Source: Undibacterium sp.
Lineage (GTDB): Bacteria > Pseudomonadota > Gammaproteobacteria > Burkholderiales > Burkholderiaceae_D
Assembly: GCF_030651495.1 (NCBI RefSeq)
Contig: NZ_JAUSFI010000031.1
Span: 1-53,744 of the forward strand
DNA length: 53,744 bases
Direction of reading: 5' to 3'
In this document: positions 1 through 7,735 of the stretch, in pieces
How the letters are laid out: every line of letters begins with the position of its first letter
Numbering within the stretch: position 1 is the stretch's first letter
Notes under the pieces: generated by a model
Databases searched by the model: none
What the model was told of the DNA's origin: nothing
Seen by the model: the letters and a program-made list of their open reading frames with translations, nothing else
Made by a program: the position numbers and the translations under genes

Positions 1-108
1 GTTATCTCGTGTTGCCATTGTTTGCAGGCGCGAGAGTACGACTTCTCGCTGTGCCAGAGACAGGGCTTCAAGCTCCATTTCCAACCAGTGAAATGTGTCT
101 ATATCCAT
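1..108 (-). CDS. N-terminal fragment of an unidentified protein
   Basis: An open frame starts at ATG 108 (complement) and runs off the left window edge after 36 codons. It reads MDIDTFHWLEMELEAL and is followed by SLAQREVVLSRLQ. A GGAG ribosome-binding site lies about 7 bases before the start, which supports a real gene start. The fragment is helical and charged with no signal peptide. The 'LAQREVVLSRL' pattern resembles N-termini of several unrelated helical proteins, including some IS1595-type transposases, but this is far too little to assign a family. Confidence 0.5.
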   Translation of the reverse strand, partial: MDIDTFHWLEMELEALSLAQREVVLSRLQTMATRDN

Positions 109-265
109 GATGTGTCTCCACTTGTCTTTGCTTAATCTCTAGTATAGAAGACACTTATCAACAGTCAATCTGAACATAGCCCTTAAGATGTCGCCCGGTA
201 AGCGGCACGGCGGCGTTCGGCTGGAGTGAAAGAGCCCGATACGCAGCGCGTTGTCGGGCGCACGA

Positions 266-760
266 TTATTCCGGCCAGGCTGCCAACGCCAGTTCTTCAA
301 TATCGTTAGGATTCGCCACTTTTTTGCGCGCTTCTTTCCATTCCTTCGGGTCTGGCTTGGTGCGGCGGGTATGCTTGGCGGTGTCTATCGCCATCTTGAT
401 GCCAAACACGACAATCCCATCAGAGACTGAAAATGGCGGCGTTTTCATGACCGCTTGCACCACTTCATTGTCGTAATATTCGTGCAGCGCCGGCTCCATA
501 TCCAGCCATGCCGCCACTTCGCCGTCGGAGCGTACGGCAACCACCACGTAGCCGGTACTGACGGGCATCTTCACTTTTTTTAAGGCGTTCCAGATGCGCG
601 ATTGCATGTTGCGGGAAAATCGCGCCAGGTCGGCGAAATTGACCTTTTTATCCAGCAGCACTTGTTCCGGCTGAAAAAAAACGACTTCGTCAAAACGCGG
701 CTCCGCGGCCTGCGCCAAGGCAGAAAACATCAACAACAGGGAACAGAATAGTAATTTCAT
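266..760 (-). CDS. Hypothetical secreted/periplasmic protein
   Basis: A 164-residue protein with a clear Sec signal peptide: a hydrophobic run at residues 3-16 and a probable cut after AQAA at residue 19. The mature part has one compact region (about 65-125) with a beta-strand/helix pattern reminiscent of TonB C-terminal-like folds (GYVVVAVRSDGEVAAW, then VVQAVMKTPPF). The tail is lysine-rich and ends in acidic residues. I do not recognise the family. It stands alone on the minus strand, with GC-rich codons like the next two genes, and belongs to the flank, not the polysaccharide locus. A periplasmic location is inferred from the signal peptide. Confidence 0.75.
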   Translation of the reverse strand: MKLLFCSLLLMFSALAQAAEPRFDEVVFFQPEQVLLDKKVNFADLARFSRNMQSRIWNALKKVKMPVSTGYVVVAVRSDGEVAAWLDMEPALHEYYDNEVVQAVMKTPPFSVSDGIVVFGIKMAIDTAKHTRRTKPDPKEWKEARKKVANPNDIEELALAAWPE

Positions 761-840
761 CGCCTTACCTCAGATGATTGGTTGGAAATTAATGGCTTAG
801 TGGCTGATTCGTCCGCCATTAATTTGACATCAATTCGGCA

Positions 841-1326
841 TTAATTCGGCATAAACACGCCGGCAGCGCGATTTTTTTGCACGTTATCCCAATTAAATAC
901 CTGGCCATTCATCGCCACATACACGCCGGCAGGCAGCAGTTGCGCCGCGCCGCAGGCAAAGCCGAGATTAAACAGCGCATCAGAATTGGCGATCTCGTAA
1001 GGGATCATGGCACCGGTAAACACAACCGTCTTATCGAGCTTGGCTGCGCCCAGTACCGCCGCGGTTTCGCGCATGGTATCGGTGCCATGAATGATGATAA
1101 TGGCGGTTTCTGCTGCTTGCTGGCAAGATTGTAAAATCCGTTCGCGGTCAGCGTCGGTCATTTCCAGTGAATCCATCAGATGCTCGGCCTCTAGCGCTAC
1201 CGGCACGGTCAGGCGGGCACGTTGTAGCACTTCAGGCAAATGGCTGGCGCCAAAGCCGAGCTGGCCAGCCAGTTCATCATAGTGTTTATCAAAAGTGCCG
1301 CCGGTGGCGATGATTTTTAGCGTCAT
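841..1326 (-). CDS. Short asparaginase-domain protein (N-terminal asparaginase fold only)
   Basis: About 161 residues related to the N-terminal domain of type I/II L-asparaginases. The first catalytic threonine lies in TGGTFDKHYD near the N-terminus, and the second catalytic motif is HGTDTM (His-Gly-Thr-Asp). The usual family length is 320-350 residues, so the C-terminal domain is absent. Compact asparaginase-like proteins of this size are common in betaproteobacteria, so this is probably a family trait and not a truncation. An in-frame TTG at 1344 would add six residues; ATG 1326, which gives MTLKIIATGG, fits the fold better. Predicted cytoplasmic; amidohydrolase activity is inferred from the retained motifs only. 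Confidence 0.8.
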   Translation of the reverse strand: MTLKIIATGGTFDKHYDELAGQLGFGASHLPEVLQRARLTVPVALEAEHLMDSLEMTDADRERILQSCQQAAETAIIIIHGTDTMRETAAVLGAAKLDKTVVFTGAMIPYEIANSDALFNLGFACGAAQLLPAGVYVAMNGQVFNWDNVQKNRAAGVFMPN

Positions 1327-1489
1327 GGTGATGGGTTTAACCAAGGTTATTATTGAATGATCTATTGTAGCCGCAGTAGGGTGCTGTTGGCCGCCTCAAT
1401 CTCAGCTTGCCAATCGGCCGCGGTAGACTATAGTGATAAATCGTCTGCACCATGACTCCTCTTGCACGCTTCGTTTGAACATCAATTTC

Positions 1490-2266
1490 ATGAAACCTAT
1501 TGCTCCCGGAACTGTTATTTTTCATCGCCACCGTGGTTATGGTGTACTTACTGCCGTCAATTTACTCACCGGTTGGGTCGCGGCGCGTTTTGGTGACGAG
1601 TCGCGCACGCTCGATTTGAATTTATCTACCGATGATGTCCAGCATGCCGACGGTGAAGCCATCCTGTTTCGCCGCGCCGCGCCAGAGCGTATGCCGCATG
1701 CGCGCCTGATGGCGATGGTGCGGGCCTTGCATCGTGCCGGTTATCAGCGCCTGTATTTGTATAGCTGGCCGCAACCCTCGGGTTTGCATTGGCGCTGGCA
1801 GTTATTTACCGGCCCGCGCCACTGGATGCAAAGGCCGTGGCGTGAGGGCTGGTATGGCTCTGGTGCCGATTACAATTTCAATCCGGTAATGAATTGGGGC
1901 GATGCGCCGGGTGCCAGCAGCACCGACTTGGTTCACGCGCTGGCGCAATTCGATCCGCTGGGTTTGGCCCAAGCATTGGGGCGCGATGAAGATCATACCG
2001 ACTGGTTTGCGGCCGTGTGTGATGCCTTGCTGCCCAATTATGCTTACAGCCTGGGAGCGGATCAGCCGGGCATGGCGCTGCCGCCACATTTGCCAGTCAT
2101 CAAGGTACGTCAGCGCATCGCCGATTACGCCGGACCAGATCTGCCGTGGCCACCCGGCTGGAAGCATCTCTGGGGTGCCGATACCCTTTCTGGCCAGCAC
2201 GATCCGCGCAGCGTGGTGCGTCATGATGTGATTCCGATGGGCATGCGGCTGCCATTTGATTGTTAA
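1490..2266 (+). CDS. Hypothetical cytoplasmic protein
   Basis: A 258-residue soluble protein starting MKPIAPGTVIFHRHRGYGVL. The first 55 residues look like a small beta-barrel (KOW/SH3-like 'HRGYG..TAVN...GWVAARFG'), of the kind seen in CarD/RapA-type or DNA-binding adaptors. The remainder is rich in Trp and Pro with no motif I recognise. An upstream in-frame ATG at 1433 would add 19 residues of poor composition, so 1490 is preferred. It is divergent from the asparaginase-like gene and is the last GC-rich gene before the polysaccharide locus. Function unknown. Confidence 0.7.
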   Translation: MKPIAPGTVIFHRHRGYGVLTAVNLLTGWVAARFGDESRTLDLNLSTDDVQHADGEAILFRRAAPERMPHARLMAMVRALHRAGYQRLYLYSWPQPSGLHWRWQLFTGPRHWMQRPWREGWYGSGADYNFNPVMNWGDAPGASSTDLVHALAQFDPLGLAQALGRDEDHTDWFAAVCDALLPNYAYSLGADQPGMALPPHLPVIKVRQRIADYAGPDLPWPPGWKHLWGADTLSGQHDPRSVVRHDVIPMGMRLPFDC

Positions 2267-2281
2267 GTATTTTTTGAAAAA

Positions 2282-2367
2282 ATACATACTCCCTATTTAT
2301 TGTTAAAAAACACCCTTCATGCGCATATACATAGGCTGTTATAGAAAAATACTGGTAGGGAGTATAT
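2282..2367. promoter_or_regulatory. Candidate operator/upstream activating element, copy L
   Basis: The ends form a perfect 10-bp inverted repeat: ATACTCCCTA at 2286-2295 and TAGGGAGTAT at 2356-2365. The interior contains a TTAAAAAA tract and GCGCATATACAT. A related block lies at 50861-50948 upstream of the other arm, sharing the end motif GGGAGTATAT, the A-tract and GCGCATATA. The right repeat lies about 190 bp upstream of the sigma-54 -24 element, a usual distance for an enhancer-binding protein. PrsR is the obvious candidate ligand, but that is inference. Confidence 0.5.
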
Positions 2368-2369
2368 CT

Positions 2370-2506
2370 GTGTGCATGCCTATTGATAGATGACTTGGGT
2401 CTTCAGAGGCGTTTCAATGAAGCCGCCGCAGCAGCATCCGTCAAGCGCATTTCATTATTCGAGTCGTCAAGCAAAAGCTGCCTGGTGTGAATCCGGCAGC
2501 TTTTTT
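2370..2506 (+). ncRNA. Possible small RNA or attenuated leader ending in an intrinsic terminator
   Basis: The region between the upstream element and the terminator at 2475-2506 has no ORF with a plausible start. It can fold locally (GGC TTTCAATGAA GCC near 2409-2425) and ends in a strong hairpin plus T-tract. The terminator is some 240 bases after the stop of the preceding gene, rather far for a simple gene-end terminator, which suggests a separate short transcript. No -35/-10 pair was clear enough to define the 5' end. Confidence 0.25.
2475..2506 (+). terminator. Rho-independent terminator
   Basis: AAAAGCTGCC (2473-2482) pairs with GGCAGCTTTT (2495-2504) around a 12-base loop and is followed by TTTTTT. 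The stem is six GC-rich pairs extended by A/T pairs. It separates the flanking genes and upstream element from the sigma-54 promoter at 2557, so the exopolysaccharide operon should be insulated from read-through. Confidence 0.8.
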
Positions 2507-2556
2507 ATGTTTGCGCTACACCGGTGGCATGAAATCAGGTTTTTTTTCATTTTCAT

Positions 2557-2571
2557 CGGCACCTGACTTGC
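2557..2571 (+). promoter_or_regulatory. Sigma-54 (-24/-12) promoter for the left arm
   Basis: The sequence CGGCAC-CTGAC-TTGC matches the sigma-54 consensus TGGCAC-N5-TTGC at all but the first base. The invariant GG (2558-2559) and GC (2570-2571) are separated by exactly 10 bases. It points toward the sugar transferase gene at 2760, with a predicted start near 2583 and a long leader. The same operon encodes PrsR, a sigma-54 activator with an intact GAFTGA loop, so autoregulation is likely. Confidence 0.7.
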
Positions 2572-2759
2572 CACTGCGCGAATTTCCACAGAGAATAGAA
2601 AGTAGTGCAGCTAGATCCCTGTTGTGCCGTGATCTCATTCATTTGAATAGTGTTTATTTGGCTGCCTCTACGGTGAGTGGATGTTAGAATTATGTCAATC
2701 ATGAAAAACTTGTTTTTAAAGTTTACTATCTAACTTATTGCGATAACTTTGGAGTCTCG

Positions 2760-4157
2760 ATGCTGCGGATTGCTAATCACCATGTTTCCAGAATCACGTT
2801 TATCTTGCTGTTGTGTGAATTTAGTATTTCACTAGCCTCGGTCTATCTGGGCGCCATGATCCGGATGGCGGATCAAAATTATCCTTCCTATGTAGGTATC
2901 GATAACTTTTTTTTGTCTGCCTTGACGTTCGCGCTGACGGTCGTTTTCAGCTTGAGCGCGCTGGGTATGTATCAAATTAATTTCCGTGAGGGAATTCGCA
3001 ATACTTTTCTTCGCTTAATGCCCGCTTTTGCATTGGCTCTAGCACTCATTACTTTGATTTTTTATGTCATTCCAGCGCTCTACCTCGGGCGCGGTGTCAT
3101 GGGCTTGGTATTCATCAGTGCTGCCATCGGGGTATTGATTATCCGGGTCGTGTTCTTCAAAACATCTGAATCAGGTTTGTTAAGGTCTCGTATCATCTTT
3201 CTCGGTACGGGTAAGTTGGCGCAAGAGTGTCACGAGTTAGCGTTGACTAATATCGCTCATCACGAATATGACATCATTGGATTTGTCGCGCTGGAAGAAG
3301 AGCAGCAGTGTGTGCTGGCAAAATATATATTGCCGCCCAACGCGGGCATCGTGTCTCTGGCCGAGCAATATAGTGCCGATGAAATTGTGGTCGCGGTTCA
3401 AAATCGCCGGGGGGGCCAATTCCCTATTCAAGAACTGTTGGATTGCAAACTTAATGGGGTAAAAGTCATTGATGCGGCAGCCTTCTTTGAACGCGAGGCG
3501 TGCCAGATCCGCGTAGAGTCACTGCAGCCTGGCTGGCTCGTGTTTGGCGACGGTTTTAATCAGAGCTTTGCGCGAAAATTCGGTAAACGCCTGTTTGACT
3601 TGCTGGTGAGTGTGCTTATATTTATCTTGGCCTTGCCACTGATGCTAATAACGTCATGTTTCATTTTTCTTGAGGATAGAGGTCCGATCTTCTATCGGCA
3701 AGAGCGAGTCGGAAAAAATGGCTGTATTTATTCGGTGCTTAAATTTCGTAGCATGGGTACCAGTGCTGAAAAAGAGGGTAGCCCCCAATGGGCTAGCGCG
3801 AATGACCCGCGCACGACCCGGGTAGGGCGGATTATTCGCAAACTGAGGATTGACGAATTGCCGCAAATTATTAATGTCTTGATGGGGGACATGAGTTTTG
3901 TTGGCCCCCGGCCTGAGCGCGCTTTTTTTGTTGATCAGTTATGCAAAGAAGTGCCGTTTTATAACATGCGGCATAGTATTAAGCCCGGCATTACCGGCAT
4001 GGCTCAAGTCAGATATGCCTATGGCGCATCGGTTGAGGATGCCCTGCAAAAACTCCAATATGATTTGTACTACGTTAAAAACAATAGCTTATTCCTGGAT
4101 ATTTTGATTTTGTTAGAGACGGTGCAGGTTGTGTTGCTTGGCAAGGGCGCCAGGTGA
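2760..4157 (+). CDS. Initiating sugar transferase, PEP-CTERM/XrtA-associated (TIGR03013 type)
   Basis: A polyisoprenyl-phosphate hexose-1-phosphate transferase that attaches the first sugar phosphate to undecaprenyl phosphate in the inner membrane. The 465 residues contain membrane helices at about 12-32, 47-70, 86-107 and 112-133, then a Rossmann-like CoA-binding domain (145-245). A further membrane helix lies at 280-302, followed by the catalytic bacterial sugar transferase domain. Diagnostic motifs are KFRSM (328-332), DELPQ (365-369), VGPRPE (381-386) and GITGMAQV (410-417). GGAG precedes the ATG by 6 bases. It is the first gene after the sigma-54 promoter and is followed by prsK after 104 bases. 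Which sugar is transferred cannot be read from the sequence. Confidence 0.95.
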   Translation: MLRIANHHVSRITFILLLCEFSISLASVYLGAMIRMADQNYPSYVGIDNFFLSALTFALTVVFSLSALGMYQINFREGIRNTFLRLMPAFALALALITLIFYVIPALYLGRGVMGLVFISAAIGVLIIRVVFFKTSESGLLRSRIIFLGTGKLAQECHELALTNIAHHEYDIIGFVALEEEQQCVLAKYILPPNAGIVSLAEQYSADEIVVAVQNRRGGQFPIQELLDCKLNGVKVIDAAAFFEREACQIRVESLQPGWLVFGDGFNQSFARKFGKRLFDLLVSVLIFILALPLMLITSCFIFLEDRGPIFYRQERVGKNGCIYSVLKFRSMGTSAEKEGSPQWASANDPRTTRVGRIIRKLRIDELPQIINVLMGDMSFVGPRPERAFFVDQLCKEVPFYNMRHSIKPGITGMAQVRYAYGASVEDALQKLQYDLYYVKNNSLFLDILILLETVQVVLLGKGAR

Positions 4158-4261
4158 CTGGCCATCTGGTCAATTCATCGAAGTGAATCGACACCTTGGA
4201 TGTTCGCGATCGGCATACCCCTGCTTTTTGTCCCAAATGAAACCATCAGAAAGTAGGCCAG

Positions 4262-6343
4262 ATGCTGATTAACGTTGCTTTTCTGAGTTATGCCATCGCT
4301 GCGGTAGTATTTTTGTTGCTTTCAATTTTACTCATGACAACGTGGCGAGGCAGGTTACATTGGGTCTCTTTGGCACTCGCCTGTCTGCTCACCGCCGCGT
4401 GGGCTGCGACACTGGCTTTGCACGCTTATCTAGAAATCCCGTTGACGTTATTTGCGCAGTGTCTTGAGTTTGCCAAGAGCGCCGGGTGGATCGTTTTCCT
4501 ACTGATTTTGCTAGACCCGCCGCAACAGATACGACTTGCCTCTATCGTCAATGCCAAGCCTTACGTATTAATCATATCGGCTTTTTTGCTGCTGCAATTG
4601 GCCGCTACGGTGTATAGCAACACGGCACTCCTTCATTTTTCCAATGGTTTCATTTACCTGATTAGTGCCGGCGGCCGGGTTGCAATGGCGGTGATCGGGA
4701 TGTTGTTGGTGGAGCAGTTTTTTAGAAATATGTCAGACAAAGGTCGCTGGGGTATTAAATTCGCCTGTTTAGGGATAGGGGGATTATTTGTCTATGATTT
4801 TTATTTGTACAGCGATGCCATGTTGTTTCGTAAAATTAATGTAGAAATTTGGGCCGCACGTGGAATAGTCGATGCCCTCACCGTACCGCTATTGGCGATA
4901 GCCGTTGCACGCAATCCTAAATGGTCACAGGGTATCTTGGTATCCCGTCGTATTTTGTTCCATTCTGTCACCTTGTTTGGCGCAGCATTTTATCTTTTGG
5001 CAATGGCGGCGGCTGGCTATTACCTGCGATTCTTCGGTGGAAACTGGGGCTTCGTGATGCAGGTAGCCTTCTTATTTGGTGCCGTTATCTTACTTGTTAT
5101 TTTACTATTTTCAGGATCGGTGCGATCATGGTTGAAAGTATTTATAAGTAAGCATTTTTACAATTATAATTATGACTATAGAGAAGAGTGGATTCGTTTT
5201 ACCCGCACGCTTTCTACGCAGGGGCCGGATCTCGGTGAACGCGCTATTCGAGCGTTGGCTGAATTGGTGGAGAGTCCTGCGGCTGCGTTGTACATCAGCA
5301 GGGAGTCGGGTAACTGTGAGCCTTCGAGCCACTGGAATATGCGTCTGAATGGGAGCGTTGAGCCGATCAATAGCGGATTTTGCCGGCTGCTGGAAGAAAA
5401 ACAATGGGTCATCGACTTACAGGATTTTGATATTCATTCGGATACCTATGAAGGTGTTGCAGTACCTGCCTGGTTGAGCGCTTACGAACGGGCCTGGCTG
5501 GTGTTGCCTTTGATTTTGCATGGAAAATTATTTGGCTTTGTGATTTTGGCGCAAGCCAGAAGTAAAATTAAACTCAATTGGGAAGTGCTGGATTTATTAA
5601 AAATTGCCGGGAGTCAGGCGGCCAGTTATTTGGCTCAGCAAGATTCTTCTAATGCGTTAATGGTGGCGCGTCAATTTGAGTCCTTTAATCGCATGTCGAC
5701 CTTTATGGTGCATGATCTTAAAAATCTGGTCGCTCAATTGTCCTTACTTCTTTCCAACGCAGAGAAGCATAAAAATAATCCTGAATTTCAGAAAGACATG
5801 CTCGATACGATAGATCACTCGGTGCAAAAGATGAAGGTTTTGTTGCAGAAATTGAGCCGGGGAGCCTCGGTTGATGATAGAAAAATTGTACTTCTTGATC
5901 AGCTGTTGCGGCGCGCGGTAGAGTCGAAATCTCCGTATGAGCCGAAACCCGTGTTGGAGATTTTGGAAAGCGCAGTCCGTGTAGAAGCTAACTGGGAACG
6001 GCTGGAAAGAGTCATCGGACACCTGGTCCAGAATGCCATTGAAGCGACACCCAAGGATGGTGAAGTCAGGGTGAGGCTGACCATACAGGGCAATTTTGCC
6101 GTGGTGGAAATTAAAGATACAGGCGTTGGTATGAGTAAGGAATTTATTCTCGATAAGCTATTTAGTCCTTTCGTTTCTACCAAAGTTGCTGGGATGGGAA
6201 TAGGCGTGTTTGAGACTAAAGAATATGTGCAAGAGCTTGGTGGAAAGCTTGAAGTAAGCAGTACTCCGTCATTGGGAACTACTTTCAAGATCATTTTGTC
6301 GATTCACGGCTCTGAAGAGCAAGTTGCCTTGAGGGCAGTTTAA
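4262..6343 (+). CDS. prsK: PEP-CTERM system sensor histidine kinase PrsK
   Basis: A membrane sensor kinase of 693 residues, the normal length for PrsK. The first 290 residues contain about eight hydrophobic helices, then a GAF-like domain (about 310-450), a dimerisation/phosphoacceptor helix and a HATPase domain. The phosphoacceptor is H484 in MVHDLKN; the N-box has N591 in HLVQNAIEAT; the G1 box is DTGVGM from D619; and the G2 region is GMGIGVFETK. It lies 17 bases upstream of prsR, so the two form a two-component pair in one operon. The family is known only from genomes with XrtA/PEP-CTERM systems; the signal sensed is unknown. Confidence 0.95.
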   Translation: MLINVAFLSYAIAAVVFLLLSILLMTTWRGRLHWVSLALACLLTAAWAATLALHAYLEIPLTLFAQCLEFAKSAGWIVFLLILLDPPQQIRLASIVNAKPYVLIISAFLLLQLAATVYSNTALLHFSNGFIYLISAGGRVAMAVIGMLLVEQFFRNMSDKGRWGIKFACLGIGGLFVYDFYLYSDAMLFRKINVEIWAARGIVDALTVPLLAIAVARNPKWSQGILVSRRILFHSVTLFGAAFYLLAMAAAGYYLRFFGGNWGFVMQVAFLFGAVILLVILLFSGSVRSWLKVFISKHFYNYNYDYREEWIRFTRTLSTQGPDLGERAIRALAELVESPAAALYISRESGNCEPSSHWNMRLNGSVEPINSGFCRLLEEKQWVIDLQDFDIHSDTYEGVAVPAWLSAYERAWLVLPLILHGKLFGFVILAQARSKIKLNWEVLDLLKIAGSQAASYLAQQDSSNALMVARQFESFNRMSTFMVHDLKNLVAQLSLLLSNAEKHKNNPEFQKDMLDTIDHSVQKMKVLLQKLSRGASVDDRKIVLLDQLLRRAVESKSPYEPKPVLEILESAVRVEANWERLERVIGHLVQNAIEATPKDGEVRVRLTIQGNFAVVEIKDTGVGMSKEFILDKLFSPFVSTKVAGMGIGVFETKEYVQELGGKLEVSSTPSLGTTFKIILSIHGSEEQVALRAV

Positions 6344-6360
6344 CCACTAAAGGGTGTGTT

Positions 6361-7713
6361 GTGAGCCAGGAAAAAAAGAAGTTGTTGATTATTGAAGACG
6401 ATCTGGGATTGCAAAAGCAATTGCGTTGGAGCTTTGATGCCTATGAAGTCTTGGTGGCAGGCGATAGAGAAAGTGCTTTAGCGCAGGTACGCAGACATGA
6501 GCCCGCAGTCGTCACCATGGACTTGGGATTGCCACCGGATCCGGATGGAGCGACTGAAGGATTTGCGATTATCCAGCAAATTCTGGCGTTGGTCCCCGAT
6601 ACAAAAATCATTGTCTTGTCAGGCAATCAGGATAGAGAAAATGCCGTCAAGGCGATCGGTTTGGGGGCTTACGATTTTCACCAAAAACCGTTTGATCCAG
6701 CCTTGCTAGGACTGGTCATAGAACGTGCATTTTATCTGCACGCGCTTCAGCAGGATAATCGTCGCATGTTGCAAATGCAGACCGCATCACCGATGGCCGG
6801 AGTGATCAGCCGCGATCCAGGCATGTTGAAAGTTTGCCGCAGCATAGAAAAAGTTGCCCCCTCATCTGCTTCCGTCATGTTGTTAGGTGATAGCGGAACC
6901 GGCAAGGAAGTGTTGGCGAGGGCGTTGCATCAGTTGAGTCCGCGTCAGGATAAACGGTTTATGGCGATCAATTGTGCCGCCATCCCTGAGAATTTGTTAG
7001 AGAGTGAGCTATTTGGCTATGAAAAAGGGGCATTTACCGGTGCCGTGAAGCAAAATCTGGGGAAAATAGAATTGGCCAATGAGGGCACATTTTTTCTCGA
7101 TGAAGTGGGTGATTTGCCGATGCCATTGCAAGCGAAGTTACTGCGTTTCTTGCAAGAGCGTGTGGTTGAGCGTATCGGTGGCCATAAAGAGATTCCGGTC
7201 GATGTGCGCATCGTTTGCGCGACCCATCAAAACCTCAAAGAGTTAGCAACGGCTGGGCGCTTCAGGGAAGACTTATATTATCGTCTCAGCGAAATTGTCA
7301 TCAATATCCCTCCTTTAGCTGCGCGCATCGGTGATGCCGCATTGCTGGCGCATCATTTTAAAAATAAGTTTAATGCCAAAGAAGGGCGCCCTGGCTTGAA
7401 CTTTAGTCAGGAAGCCTTGGCGCTGATCGAGAGCCATCCTTGGCCAGGCAATGTTCGGGAGATGGAAAACTGCATCAAGCGAGCGATCATCATGGCAGAT
7501 GGGCCGCAAATTTCCGCCGAAGATCTCGGTTTGTCATCGCTGCCCGTTCAGGAAGAAGCCATCAATTTACGCCAGATACGCGATGACGCGGAGCATAAAG
7601 CAGTCGTCAAGGCGCTGGCCAGAATGGATGGCAATATGGTGAAGGCGGCTGAATTACTCGGTGTTAGCAGACCTACTTTGTATGATTTGATGAGTCGCCA
7701 CGCAATTAAGTAG
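6361..7713 (+). CDS. prsR: PEP-CTERM system sigma-54 response regulator PrsR
   Basis: A 450-residue NtrC-type activator. The receiver domain has D13/D14, phosphoacceptor D54 and K109. The AAA+ sigma-54 interaction domain has Walker A GDSGTGKE (176-183) and an intact GAFTGA loop (223-228), needed to contact sigma-54. A Fis-type helix-turn-helix lies at the end (KAAELLGVSRPTLYDLMSR). It starts at GTG 6361 with an AAGGG site upstream. Partner of PrsK. The intact GAFTGA loop and the -24/-12 promoter at 2557 together suggest it activates its own operon, and probably genes for exported PEP-CTERM proteins elsewhere. Confidence 0.95.
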   Translation: MSQEKKKLLIIEDDLGLQKQLRWSFDAYEVLVAGDRESALAQVRRHEPAVVTMDLGLPPDPDGATEGFAIIQQILALVPDTKIIVLSGNQDRENAVKAIGLGAYDFHQKPFDPALLGLVIERAFYLHALQQDNRRMLQMQTASPMAGVISRDPGMLKVCRSIEKVAPSSASVMLLGDSGTGKEVLARALHQLSPRQDKRFMAINCAAIPENLLESELFGYEKGAFTGAVKQNLGKIELANEGTFFLDEVGDLPMPLQAKLLRFLQERVVERIGGHKEIPVDVRIVCATHQNLKELATAGRFREDLYYRLSEIVINIPPLAARIGDAALLAHHFKNKFNAKEGRPGLNFSQEALALIESHPWPGNVREMENCIKRAIIMADGPQISAEDLGLSSLPVQEEAINLRQIRDDAEHKAVVKALARMDGNMVKAAELLGVSRPTLYDLMSRHAIK

Positions 7714-7735
7714 CAGGCGTCACGAAGCACATAAG

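Larger units (their letters stand above)
2267..2759. other. Long regulatory region upstream of the left arm
   Basis: A 493-base stretch with no credible protein gene. In order it holds a roughly 86-base element bounded by a perfect 10-bp inverted repeat (2282-2367), an intrinsic terminator (2475-2506), a -24/-12 sigma-54 promoter (2557-2571) and a leader of about 175 bases before the ATG at 2760. Each is listed separately. Confidence 0.7.

Noticed and set aside
828..851. Short tandem repeat of AATTCGGCAT over the stop of the asparaginase-like gene
   Set aside because: Only two copies of about ten bases; likely a replication slip with no evident function.
1802..2287. 161-codon reverse frame opposite the hypothetical gene at 1490
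   Set aside because: Starts in the inverted-repeat element without a good site, and the forward frame has the more regular codon use.
2487..2687. 66-codon forward frame in the regulatory region
   Set aside because: It starts inside the terminator hairpin, spans the sigma-54 promoter, has no ribosome-binding site and no protein-like composition.
5899..6294. 131-codon reverse frame inside prsK
   Set aside because: Antisense to the conserved HATPase domain; no start signals.
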